Below are positions 1 through 6,488 of a DNA stretch of 8,069 nt, in pieces. The DNA is from Alistipes sp. (GTDB lineage Bacteria > Bacteroidota > Bacteroidia > Bacteroidales > Rikenellaceae): positions 22,157 to 30,225 of the forward strand of contig JAHZDG010000025.1 in NCBI GenBank assembly GCA_019422485.1, read 5' to 3'. The position numbers and the translations under genes are program-made. The stretch's first letter is position 1, and every line of letters starts with the position of its first letter. The notes beneath the pieces are model-generated. The model was not told where the DNA came from. It did no database searches and worked only from the letters and a program-made list of their open reading frames with translations.

Positions 1-551
1 AAATTGCGAGAGAGTGTCCGGCCGGACATTCTCTCGCTTTGTTGCTGTTCCGTCAACAAGTGCGGGAGCTGATGATTGCGGCCGTTTATGTTGATCGGCC
101 GGAGTGGGTGACCCGCGATCAGATGGAGGCTTGGAGCCAAAACCTGACCAACGTCGAGATTGTGGAACAGGTCGCTTCCGGTCTGTTTTTCGGGGCGCCG
201 GATGCGTTGCCGGTGGCCATGGAGTGGATGAAGAGCGAGAATAGCTGGTTGCATTATGCCGCGCTGTTGATGGCCGGCAAACGACTGATGAATCCTTCGG
301 AGGAAGATCGCCAACAGGGTGAATTGCTATTGCCTGTGACGGATGCTTGTTTGCGGAGAATGGCTGCGGATCGGAGTTTGTCGGCTTATGCCATTCGGGC
401 CGGAGTCACTTTGTTGAGACGCTGTGCCATGCTTTCTCAGGAGTGGAAAGACCGAGTCTCTGCGCTGAACCAGGCCTATATGAAAGACTCTCTTTCGTTG
501 TTGAATGCTCTGTCTGAGGAGTTGACCTGGCAATTGGAATATACCGACTGA
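1..551 (+). CDS. AlkD-like HEAT-repeat DNA alkylation repair family protein, 5' partial
   Basis: The frame is open from the first bases of the window to a TGA at 549-551, so the gene most likely begins upstream. A TTG at 39 is the first possible start inside the window, but the residues before it (SLALLLF) join smoothly to the following helix FRQQVRELMIAAVYVD and look like the family's 'LA..LW.s..rE.r.aA' helix, so I read through it. The visible protein is all helical with paired-helix (HEAT-like) spacing. The segment from AWSQNLTNVEIVEQVA to ENSWLHYAALL (codons at about 129-267) parallels the AlkD-family pattern 'W...i.NWDlvD..a ... se..WlRRaA'. AlkD proteins recognise or excise alkylated bases in DNA. 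Here the usual Trp and Asp of WDLVD are Val and Glu, and the RR pair is His-Tyr, so catalysis is doubtful. The family call is moderate; it could be another HEAT-repeat protein. A hairpin terminator follows ten bases after the stop. Confidence 0.55.
   Translation, partial: IARECPAGHSLALLLFRQQVRELMIAAVYVDRPEWVTRDQMEAWSQNLTNVEIVEQVASGLFFGAPDALPVAMEWMKSENSWLHYAALLMAGKRLMNPSEEDRQQGELLLPVTDACLRRMAADRSLSAYAIRAGVTLLRRCAMLSQEWKDRVSALNQAYMKDSLSLLNALSEELTWQLEYTD
6..37. repeat. 32-nt near-perfect palindrome inside the partial CDS
   Basis: Left arm 6-21 (GCGAGAGAGTGTCCGG) pairs with right arm 22-37 (CCGGACATTCTCTCGC) at all 16 positions, with one G-T wobble (14/29) and no spacer. As RNA it would need to open a few central pairs to form a loop. 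It lies only five bases from the window edge. The frame of the partial CDS stays open through it, reading A-R-E-C-P-A-G-H-S-L-A. A short TTT follows the right arm, so a terminator of an upstream gene is an alternative reading, although there is no proper T-tract. Confidence 0.85.
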
Positions 552-560
552 TCGAAAATT

Positions 561-586
561 TGAGGATATAATCTGCCTCATTTTTT
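561..586 (+). terminator. Probable intrinsic terminator of the AlkD-like gene
   Basis: TGAGG (561-565) pairs with CCTCA (576-580) around a 10-base loop, directly followed by six T (581-586). The stem has only five pairs, so it is weak, but its position ten bases after the stop codon fits a terminator. Confidence 0.55.
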
Positions 587-587
587 G

Positions 588-623
588 TAAATTTGCCCTG
601 TTTTTAGAGCGGGAATAGATTGC
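588..623 (+). promoter_or_regulatory. Candidate Bacteroidetes-type promoter elements upstream of nhaD
   Basis: TAAATTTG at 588-595 matches the Bacteroidetes -7 element TAnnTTTG, but no TTTG sits at the right distance upstream. Alternatively the TTTG at 592-595 is a -33 element, followed after 20 bases by TAGATTGC (616-623), an imperfect -7. Either choice leaves a 5' leader of roughly 130-160 nt before nhaD. The remaining leader holds only short stems, for example GACTTT/GGAGTC at 708-722. I recognise no riboswitch in it. Confidence 0.3.
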
Positions 624-757
624 TCTTACGTTGCCTAAGTCTTTATAGGTGATTGAATTGCCTGAGAAAAGGTATGAGGGCTGTCGAAATGTGCCGGGAC
701 GGTGTCTGACTTTCTCGGAGTCTGAAGAGAACTATTGGTTGAATAAAAATAAATGAG

Positions 758-2194
758 ATGGAGAATGTGATGATTTTAGCCTTTATTGTAGGCTATGTGT
801 GCATTGCCATGGAGCACAAGCTGCAAATTAATAAGGCAGCTTCGGCTTTGATGACAGCAGGAGTTCTATGGGTAATTTATATTCTGGCTATGCCGTTGGT
901 GGTTCCCGAGGTGAATGGAACGGCGTTTTCCGATTATCTCGAAAACAATCCAGGTGCGAAAAATCTCCCGTTAGTACAGCAATGTATTAAGTTTATTGTC
1001 GATTTTCAGATTGTTGAAAGTTTAGGGGAAGTTTCTGAAACCCTCTTCTTCTTGATCGGGGCGATGACCATTGTCGAACTGATCGATATCCACGGGGGGT
1101 TTGCCATCATTACCAACCGGATTACCACGCGCCAAAAAAGAAAACTGTTGTGGATGATCTCTCTGCTGACTTTCTTTATGTCTGCCGTGTTGGATAATAT
1201 GACCACTTCGATTGTGATGGTGATGTTGATCCGTCGTATCATTCCTAATTACAAGGAACGTTGGATTTTTGCCAGTATGATTGTTATTGCCGCCAATAGT
1301 GGGGGGGCCTGGTCTCCGATCGGTGACGTGACTACCATCATGTTGTGGGTGAAAGGCAATGTGTCGACTATGCCGTTGATCTCATCGCTGTTCCTGCCGG
1401 CTTTGGTATCGGTGCTGATCCCGACTTTCTTGGCCTCTCGCATGCTCAAGGGAACCATCGTCCCCAACGATACGATTGACCCGGTATCGACCAACATCGA
1501 ACAGGTGTTGACCGATGGTGAACGTACGGTGTTGTTCTTCCTGGGGATTATCTGTCTGTTGATGGTGCCGGTATTCAAATCGGTGACTCATCTGCCTCCG
1601 TTTATGGGGGTAATGGTCGCTCTGGCCATTATGTGGATTTATACGGAAATCTTGTATCGCCGCAAAGTGAATGTTGAAGACCGTTACAAACACCGTGTTA
1701 CGAGTGTGATGCGACGGATTGATATGCCGACGATCCTCTTTTTCCTGGGTATTCTGCTGGCTGTTTCGGCCTTGCAAGCTACCGGGGTGCTCAATGATCT
1801 GGGAACGCTGCTGAACGAAAAATTGCATAATGTATATGCCATTAACCTGATCATCGGGTTCCTGTCATCCGTGGTGGACAACGTGCCTTTGGTGGCCGGT
1901 TCGATCGGGATGTATCCGGTGGTGGATCCTTCGATGGTCGGCACGATGGTCGATCCGGCATTTATGCAGCATTTCGTGCCGGACGGGGCCTTCTGGTTGG
2001 CTCTGGCCTATTGTGCCGGTGTCGGTGGTAGTATGTTGATCATCGGTTCGGTGGCCGGCGTTGTGGTCATGGGGATCGAAAAGATGAACTTTATGTGGTA
2101 TTTCAAGAATATCTCTCTGATTGCGATGTTGGGCTATCTGGGAGGTATGGCCACCTTGGTGTTGATGGAATTCTTGCGGACGGGAACTTTGTAG
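758..2194 (+). CDS. nhaD: NhaD-type Na+/H+ antiporter
   Basis: This inner-membrane secondary transporter (478 residues, normal for the NhaD family within the ion-transporter superfamily) is expected to export Na+ or Li+ in exchange for protons. The sequence is a string of hydrophobic helices. Family hallmarks seen are LFFLIGAMTIVELID (96-110), SAVLDNMTTSIV (142-153), AANSGGAWSPIGDVTTIMLW (178-197), SSVVDNVPLVAGSIGMYP (370-387) and the C-terminal AYCAGVGGSMLIIGSVAGV (417-435). The two Asp-Asn pairs, D146-N147 and D374-N375, lie in equivalent helices of the two halves and probably belong to the ion site, by analogy with the inverted-repeat fold of this superfamily. The start at 758 has only AT-rich sequence before it. 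An alternative ATG at 770 (M5) has GGAG at 760-763 at good spacing; both fit the family N-terminus. The gene stands alone between two terminators, so it is likely monocistronic. Confidence 0.93.
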   Translation: MENVMILAFIVGYVCIAMEHKLQINKAASALMTAGVLWVIYILAMPLVVPEVNGTAFSDYLENNPGAKNLPLVQQCIKFIVDFQIVESLGEVSETLFFLIGAMTIVELIDIHGGFAIITNRITTRQKRKLLWMISLLTFFMSAVLDNMTTSIVMVMLIRRIIPNYKERWIFASMIVIAANSGGAWSPIGDVTTIMLWVKGNVSTMPLISSLFLPALVSVLIPTFLASRMLKGTIVPNDTIDPVSTNIEQVLTDGERTVLFFLGIICLLMVPVFKSVTHLPPFMGVMVALAIMWIYTEILYRRKVNVEDRYKHRVTSVMRRIDMPTILFFLGILLAVSALQATGVLNDLGTLLNEKLHNVYAINLIIGFLSSVVDNVPLVAGSIGMYPVVDPSMVGTMVDPAFMQHFVPDGAFWLALAYCAGVGGSMLIIGSVAGVVVMGIEKMNFMWYFKNISLIAMLGYLGGMATLVLMEFLRTGTL

Positions 2195-2223
2195 TAGGAT
2201 CGTAAGAGTTCAGAATATATCAG

Positions 2224-2253
2224 AAAACCCAGGCTTTTCGGCCTGGGTTTTTT
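2224..2253 (+). terminator. Strong intrinsic terminator after nhaD, possibly bidirectional
   Basis: AAAACCCAGGC (2224-2234) pairs perfectly with GCCTGGGTTTT (2241-2251) around a six-base TTTTCG loop, and the T run continues to 2253. It begins 30 bases after the nhaD stop. Read on the - strand the same stem is followed by TTTT, so it may also stop transcripts coming from rsmA, which ends at 2371. The rest of the 2195-2370 gap shows no gene and no clear promoter. Confidence 0.9.
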
Positions 2254-2370
2254 ATTGAGTTTCCGTAGCGTGGAGAGACGGGGTCGGAAAATTTGTATTC
2301 GGCCCGAAGACTCCTTAGACAAGGCAGAAGGGTTTGTGCTTCGGTGCGGTTTTAAGGAGGCGGGAAGGGG

Positions 2371-3156
2371 TTACTCTTGAGAGAGCTGTTGTTCCAGCCA
2401 GCGGGTCAATTCGCAGAATTGATCGACACCCAATCGTTCGGGCCGCAATTCGAAGAATGGATGTTCTTCGGCATCTTTCAACAGCGGGAAGGCGGCACGC
2501 AGGGAGTTGCGAATGGTTTTGCGACGTTGGTTGAAGGTGGTTTTGACAACCTTTGTGAAGAGGGCTTCGTCGCAGTCCAAATGCTGAACCTGATTTCTGG
2601 TAAGGCGGATGACGGCACTCTTCACTTTAGGGGGTGGATTGAAAACGCCTTCGTTGACCGTAAACAGATAGTCGATCTGGTAGAAAGCTTGTAAGAATAC
2701 GCTCAAAATGCCGTAATCCCGGCTGCCGGGAGGTTCGGCCAGACGTACGGCGACTTCGCGTTGGATCATACCGACCACTTCGGGAACCAGGTCGCGGTTT
2801 TCGAGTACCTTGAAGAAAATCTGAGACGAGATATTGTAGGGGAAGTTGCCGATCAGACTGACTCCCTGAGGGAAAAGTGCAGCCAGATCCATTTGTAGAA
2901 AATCGCCCTCAAACAGTCTCGGACTCAGTGCCGGATAGTTTTCGTGCAAGTAGACGATGCTCTCCGTATCGACTTCGGCGGCATACAATTCGATGTCGGG
3001 ACGTTGAAGCAGGTATTGCGTCAGAACGCCCGTTCCCGGACCTACCTCCAGCACTTTTGACGCTCTGTCGGCGGTGAGTGAGTCGGCGATGCGCCGGGCG
3101 ATATTCTGATCGGTCAGGAAGTGCTGACCCAGGTGTTTTTTCGGTTTGACGTACAT
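2371..3156 (-). CDS. rsmA: 16S rRNA (adenine1518-N6/adenine1519-N6)-dimethyltransferase RsmA (KsgA)
   Basis: RsmA uses S-adenosylmethionine to dimethylate two adjacent adenosines in the helix 45 loop of 16S rRNA, a late step and checkpoint of small-subunit assembly. The 261-residue length is normal. Visible landmarks are the N-terminal KKHLGQHFLTD (6-16), SAM motif I EVGPGTG (37-43), the acidic ribose-binding stretch AEVD (60-63), GDFLQMD (84-90), the catalytic NFPY (104-107, the N-x-P-Y signature of N6-adenine methylation), FNPPPKVKSAV (172-182) and FNQRRKTIRNSL (208-219). The ATG at 3156 places KHLGQHFL near the N-terminus as in relatives; no Shine-Dalgarno is evident, as is usual in Bacteroidota. 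It lies 52 bases downstream of recQ on the same strand, with a hairpin between them, and I see no promoter of its own, so readthrough from recQ is plausible. Confidence 0.97.
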   Translation of the reverse strand: MYVKPKKHLGQHFLTDQNIARRIADSLTADRASKVLEVGPGTGVLTQYLLQRPDIELYAAEVDTESIVYLHENYPALSPRLFEGDFLQMDLAALFPQGVSLIGNFPYNISSQIFFKVLENRDLVPEVVGMIQREVAVRLAEPPGSRDYGILSVFLQAFYQIDYLFTVNEGVFNPPPKVKSAVIRLTRNQVQHLDCDEALFTKVVKTTFNQRRKTIRNSLRAAFPLLKDAEEHPFFELRPERLGVDQFCELTRWLEQQLSQE

Positions 3157-3192
3157 AACAATGGGTTTCGGATCGGGGGAGTTCTGCCCTTG

Positions 3193-3226
3193 AAAAGCGA
3201 ATGGGGAATTAGTTCCCCATTTCGCT
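3193..3226 (-). terminator. Hairpin spanning the recQ stop codon (terminator or attenuator before rsmA)
   Basis: On the - strand, 3226-3213 pairs with 3208-3196 through 13 base pairs with one bulged base (3222), closing a four-base loop CTAA that contains the recQ stop codon. The stem is followed by TTTT (3196-3193) and then C, a short U-tract. This could end recQ transcripts or reduce readthrough into rsmA. It could equally act as a 3'-end stabiliser. Confidence 0.65.
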
Positions 3227-5401
3227 CATAAACTTGATGCGTACCAGTCGAATCTCCTCTTCGGTGAAGTCGCTGCCCAACTCCTGAACGGCTTCCTCCA
3301 GCGAGTCGGTTTCCGCATCCTCTTTGAAGTAGAGATAAATCTCTTCGGCCTTTTCTTCGTCCACGACCTGGTCGATGTAATAACCGATGTTGAGCTTCGT
3401 GCCCGAGTGGACAATGGCTTCGATTTCGGTCAGCAACTCGTCAAATTCCATGTCGCGGGCCCGGGCGATGTCCTCGAAGTCCATCTGCCGGTCGATGCTC
3501 TGGATGATAAAGACCTTGTTGCCGCTCTTGTTGACCACGCTTTTGACCACCAGATCGTGAGGCCGTGTGATCCCTTTCTCGTCGACATATTTTTTGATGA
3601 GATCCAGGAACGGCTGTCCGAACTTGCGGGCCTTGCCGGCTCCGACACCGGTAATGCTCTGCAGTTCCTCCATGGTGATGGGGTACTGGATCGACATGTC
3701 TTCCAGTGACGGATCCTGGAAAATAACGAAGGGTGGCAGATCCTTTTGACGGGCTACCTGTTTGCGCAGATCCTTGAGCATGCTGAAGAGCTCTTCGTCT
3801 GCAACGCCGCCTCGTCCGGCCGGAGGCGTGATCGTGTCGTCATCGTCTCCTTCCTCGTATTCGTGGTCGGCGGTCATCATGACGGAGTAGGGCTCCTGGA
3901 TATATTTGCGTCCGGCGTCATTGATCGACAACAGGCCGTAGTTCTCGATGTTTTTATCCATCAGCCCCAGAATCAAGGCCTGACGAATGACGGCGCCCCA
4001 GAATCGGTCGTTGTGTTCCGAACCGACCCCGAACCATTCACTCTTGTTGTGGTTGTAGGATTTGATGAGGGCATTGTTGCGGCCGACCAACATGTTGATC
4101 AGGTAGTCGGCTTTGAACTTGTCGCCAATGGCGTTCAATACCTCCAGCATCAGTTTGATGTGATCGCGCCCTTCGAAACGCGGCTTCGGATGGGTGCAGT
4201 TGTCACAGCAACCGCAGTTCTCCTGATCGTATTCTTCTCCGAAATAATGGAGCAGGGTTTTGCGACGACAAATGGAACTTTCGGCGTAGGAAACCGTTTC
4301 CTGAAGCAGCAACTTTCCGATCTCCTGTTCGGCGACCGGTTTGCCCTGCATGAATTTTTCGAGCTTCTGGATGTCGCGATAACTGTAGAAAGTGATACAG
4401 TGACCGCCTGCACCGTCTCGTCCGGCACGTCCCGTTTCCTGATAGTATCCTTCCAGACTCTTGGGAATGTCGTAGTGAATCACATACCGGACGTCGGGTT
4501 TGTCGATCCCCATCCCGAAGGCGATGGTGGCCACGATCACATCCACGCTTTCGTGCAGGAAAGCGTCCTGATTAGCGGCTCGGGTTGCTGCATCCATACC
4601 GGCATGGTAGGGTGCAACCTTAATATTGTTGGCGGCCAATACTTCGGCCAGTTCTTCCACTTTTTTGCGGCTGAGGCAGTAGATGATTCCTGATTCGCCG
4701 GGATGTCCCTTGATGTATTTGATAATTTCTTTAGTCGCATTGACTTTCGGGCGTACCTCATAGAAGAGGTTGGGCCGGTTGAAAGACGATTTGAAAACGG
4801 CGGCATCCAGCATCCCCAGGTTTTTCTGGATATCCATCTGTACTTTCGGGGTGGCCGTAGCCGTCAGGGCGATCAGGGGTGCCGGTCCGATTTCGTTGAT
4901 GATCGGGCGGATACGACGATATTCCGGACGGAAGTCGTGCCCCCATTCCGAAATACAGTGCGCCTCGTCGATGGCATAAAACGAAATTTTGATTTTGCGC
5001 AGGAACGAGACGTTGTCTTCCTTGGTCAGTGATTCAGGGGCAAAATAGAGCAATTTGGTTTTGCCGGCCAAAACATCGTTTTTAACCTGGGTGACAGCCG
5101 CTTTGTTGAGTGATGAGTTGAGAAAATGAGCGATTCCCTCTTCCATGCTGAATGTCCGCATGGCGTCGACCTGGTTTTTCATCAGGGCGATCAGCGGGGA
5201 TATGACGATGGCCACTCCGTCCATGACCAGGGCGGGCAGTTGATAGCACAACGATTTGCCGCCCCCGGTGGGCATGAGCACAAAAGTGTCACGACCTGCG
5301 AGCACGTTGCGAATGACTGCTTCCTGATTTCCCTTGAAACTCGAGAAACCGAAATAATCCTTCAGGTGTTTCTTTAGTAGAACACTCTCTTTGTCAGACA
5401 T
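3209..5401 (-). CDS. recQ: ATP-dependent DNA helicase RecQ
   Basis: RecQ is a 3'-5' superfamily 2 helicase used in recombinational repair and stalled-fork processing. Helicase motifs are all present: FKGNQEAVI with its Gln (22-30), Walker A TGGGKS (45-50), ISPLIALMKNQ (67-77), DEAH (145-148) followed by the aromatic-rich loop CISEWGHDFRPEYR, ALTATAT (178-184), FGMGIDKPDVR (295-305) and QETGRAGRDG (321-330). The RecQ zinc site follows: C378, C396, C399 and C402, plus an extra Cys at 398. Next come a winged-helix (RQC) region of about 410-510, an acidic linker (EYEEGDDDD, 514-522), an HRDC domain (about 536-606) and a tail (607-730). The tail contains an HTH_40-like stretch, DFEDIARARDMEFDELLTEIEAIVHSGTKLNI in outline. 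At 730 residues it is longer than E. coli RecQ (about 610), as seen in Bacteroidetes. The ATG at 5401 has AT-rich sequence upstream and no Shine-Dalgarno. Confidence 0.97.
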   Translation of the reverse strand: MSDKESVLLKKHLKDYFGFSSFKGNQEAVIRNVLAGRDTFVLMPTGGGKSLCYQLPALVMDGVAIVISPLIALMKNQVDAMRTFSMEEGIAHFLNSSLNKAAVTQVKNDVLAGKTKLLYFAPESLTKEDNVSFLRKIKISFYAIDEAHCISEWGHDFRPEYRRIRPIINEIGPAPLIALTATATPKVQMDIQKNLGMLDAAVFKSSFNRPNLFYEVRPKVNATKEIIKYIKGHPGESGIIYCLSRKKVEELAEVLAANNIKVAPYHAGMDAATRAANQDAFLHESVDVIVATIAFGMGIDKPDVRYVIHYDIPKSLEGYYQETGRAGRDGAGGHCITFYSYRDIQKLEKFMQGKPVAEQEIGKLLLQETVSYAESSICRRKTLLHYFGEEYDQENCGCCDNCTHPKPRFEGRDHIKLMLEVLNAIGDKFKADYLINMLVGRNNALIKSYNHNKSEWFGVGSEHNDRFWGAVIRQALILGLMDKNIENYGLLSINDAGRKYIQEPYSVMMTADHEYEEGDDDDTITPPAGRGGVADEELFSMLKDLRKQVARQKDLPPFVIFQDPSLEDMSIQYPITMEELQSITGVGAGKARKFGQPFLDLIKKYVDEKGITRPHDLVVKSVVNKSGNKVFIIQSIDRQMDFEDIARARDMEFDELLTEIEAIVHSGTKLNIGYYIDQVVDEEKAEEIYLYFKEDAETDSLEEAVQELGSDFTEEEIRLVRIKFMSEMGN

Positions 5402-5443
5402 CTGAAATATTCGATTGTAGATTAATATCCCTAATTCCTAACT

Positions 5444-5474
5444 TAAAGATAGCAATATATTGCGAAATAACCAG
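5444..5474 (-). promoter_or_regulatory. Candidate recQ promoter
   Basis: On the - strand, TATCTTTA (5451-5444) matches seven of eight positions of the -7 element TAnnTTTG. CTGG (5474-5471), a poor -33 element, lies 19 bases upstream. The -7 element is about 42 bases before the recQ ATG. Confidence 0.35.
5452..5463. repeat. 12-bp perfect palindrome in the recQ promoter spacer
   Basis: GCAATATATTGC is its own reverse complement and abuts the candidate recQ -7 element. The location suits an operator, but a palindrome of this size is expected once or twice by chance in a window this long, so function is only a possibility. Confidence 0.4.
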
Positions 5475-5506
5475 CACTTTTTGGAAAATTCTGCGAAGCG
5501 GTTTCG

Positions 5507-5535
5507 TTGAATTGCGGATAAAAACGATAACTTTG
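5507..5535 (+). promoter_or_regulatory. Bacteroidetes-type promoter for lptB-aroA-aroC
   Basis: TAACTTTG at 5528-5535 is an exact match to the -7 consensus TAnnTTTG. TTG at 5507-5509 lies 18 bases upstream as a -33 element. Transcription would start near 5540, leaving a leader of about 105 nt before lptB. This is the clearest promoter in the window. Confidence 0.6.
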
Positions 5536-5647
5536 TAGGAAAATTGCCGGGCTTCGGATTGGATAAGAGGAAGCTTTGAGTGCGGAAAACCTTGCGGAGA
5601 AAATTTTTCCGGAAACAGGGTGCACACGGCAGCGTAATTGAGTCGGC

Positions 5648-6397
5648 ATGGAAAAACAGTTCATGAGATTATACACCAACAACCTGGTCAAACGTTATAA
5701 AACCCGTACGGTTGTCGATCATGTTTCCATTGATGTCCAGCAGGGGGAGATCGTGGGGTTGTTGGGGCCCAACGGGGCCGGTAAAACGACCACGTTTTAT
5801 ATGATCGTGGGACTGATTAAACCCAATGAAGGGGGCATTTTTCTGGATACCGGTACCGAAACCATCGAACTAACCAAAGAACCTGTCTATAAACGTGCCC
5901 AAAAAGGGGTGGGGTATCTGGCTCAGGAAGCGTCGGTCTTCCGTCGTCTGTCGGTAGAGGACAACATTCGGGCCGTGCTGCAGATGACCGATTTCACCAA
6001 AGAGTATCAGAAGGAACGTCTGGAAAACCTGATCGAGGAGTTCCGTCTCCAGAAGGTCCGCCAGAGTCTGGGGATTCCGCTCTCGGGGGGGGACCGTCGC
6101 CGTACCGAACTTGCTCGGGCTGTGGCGATCACTCCTAAATTTATCCTGTTGGACGAACCTTTTGCAGGGGTGGACCCTATTGCCGTGGAAGACATCCAGA
6201 GTATTGTGGCTACCTTGAAAAACAAGGATATCGGGGTGATTATCACCGACCACAACGTGCACGAAACACTTGCCATTACGGACCGTACGTATCTGCTTTT
6301 CGAAGGGAAAATCCTGAAAGCGGGTTCGGCAGAAGACTTGGCCAATGACGAGGTGGTTCGTAAGGTCTATTTGGGCCGGGATTTCCAATTGCGTTAA
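5648..6397 (+). CDS. lptB: LPS export ABC transporter ATP-binding protein LptB
   Basis: LptB is the cytoplasmic ATPase that works with LptF and LptG to pull lipopolysaccharide from the inner membrane toward the outer membrane. The protein (249 residues) is a lone nucleotide-binding domain with no membrane segment. It shows Walker A GPNGAGKTT (40-48) followed by the family-typical TFYMIVGLI, Q-loop Q93, signature LSGGDRRRTELARA (145-158; the family usually has GGERRR, so Asp for Glu), Walker B FILLDEPF (165-172) with catalytic E170, D-loop AGVDP (173-177) and switch His H202 in TDHNVHET. The RRR after the signature and the HNVHET stretch separate LptB from amino-acid (LivF/LivG) ATPases. Relatives usually begin near the second ATG at 5663 (MRLYTNNLVKRY), so that may be the true start. 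It is first in a run with aroA and aroC, behind a good promoter. Confidence 0.93.
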   Translation: MEKQFMRLYTNNLVKRYKTRTVVDHVSIDVQQGEIVGLLGPNGAGKTTTFYMIVGLIKPNEGGIFLDTGTETIELTKEPVYKRAQKGVGYLAQEASVFRRLSVEDNIRAVLQMTDFTKEYQKERLENLIEEFRLQKVRQSLGIPLSGGDRRRTELARAVAITPKFILLDEPFAGVDPIAVEDIQSIVATLKNKDIGVIITDHNVHETLAITDRTYLLFEGKILKAGSAEDLANDEVVRKVYLGRDFQLR

Positions 6398-6462
6398 GGC
6401 AACGCAAACCGAAAGCGATTTTCGGATTCAGATCGGGTGAGGTATGTTCCTTCGGGCCGATC
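6389..6462 (+). other. Structured lptB-aroA junction with three candidate hairpins
   Basis: Three inverted repeats follow one another: TTGCGTT/AACGCAA (6389-6395 with 6401-6407, with most of the lptB stop codon in the five-base loop), CCGAAA/TTTCGG (6409-6414 with 6420-6425) and GATCGG/CCGATC (6431-6436 with 6457-6462, loop of 20). None has a T-tract, so intrinsic termination is unlikely. RNA processing, 3'-end protection of lptB or control of aroA translation are possible. I see no TAnnTTTG promoter here. Confidence 0.5.
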
Positions 6463-6488
6463 GCAAGATTGAAAGACAAAACGTGTGT

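Noticed and set aside
39..41. TTG as the true start of the AlkD-like gene
   Set aside because: The frame is open to the window edge, the preceding residues fit the family helix, and 170 residues is short for the family, so a start upstream of the window is more likely. It would regain weight if the palindrome proves to be an upstream terminator.
606..626. AGAGC/GCTCT inverted repeat in the nhaD leader as a terminator
   Set aside because: The stem has five pairs, an 11-base loop and no T-tract after it, so it is probably chance.
1382..1828. A 148-codon open frame on the - strand
   Set aside because: It is antisense to nhaD, rich in His, Gln and Arg, and has no family-like features; the + strand frame is clearly the NhaD membrane protein.
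3746..4693. A 315-codon open frame on the + strand
   Set aside because: It lies wholly antisense to recQ, whose helicase motifs are continuous there. The predicted protein is low-complexity with no recognisable domain, as expected of an antisense shadow.
6444..6488. ATG at 6444 as the aroA start
   Set aside because: It adds 15 residues (MFLRADRKIERQNVC) unlike EPSP synthase N-termini, and it sits in the loop of a candidate hairpin. The ATG at 6489 fits better.
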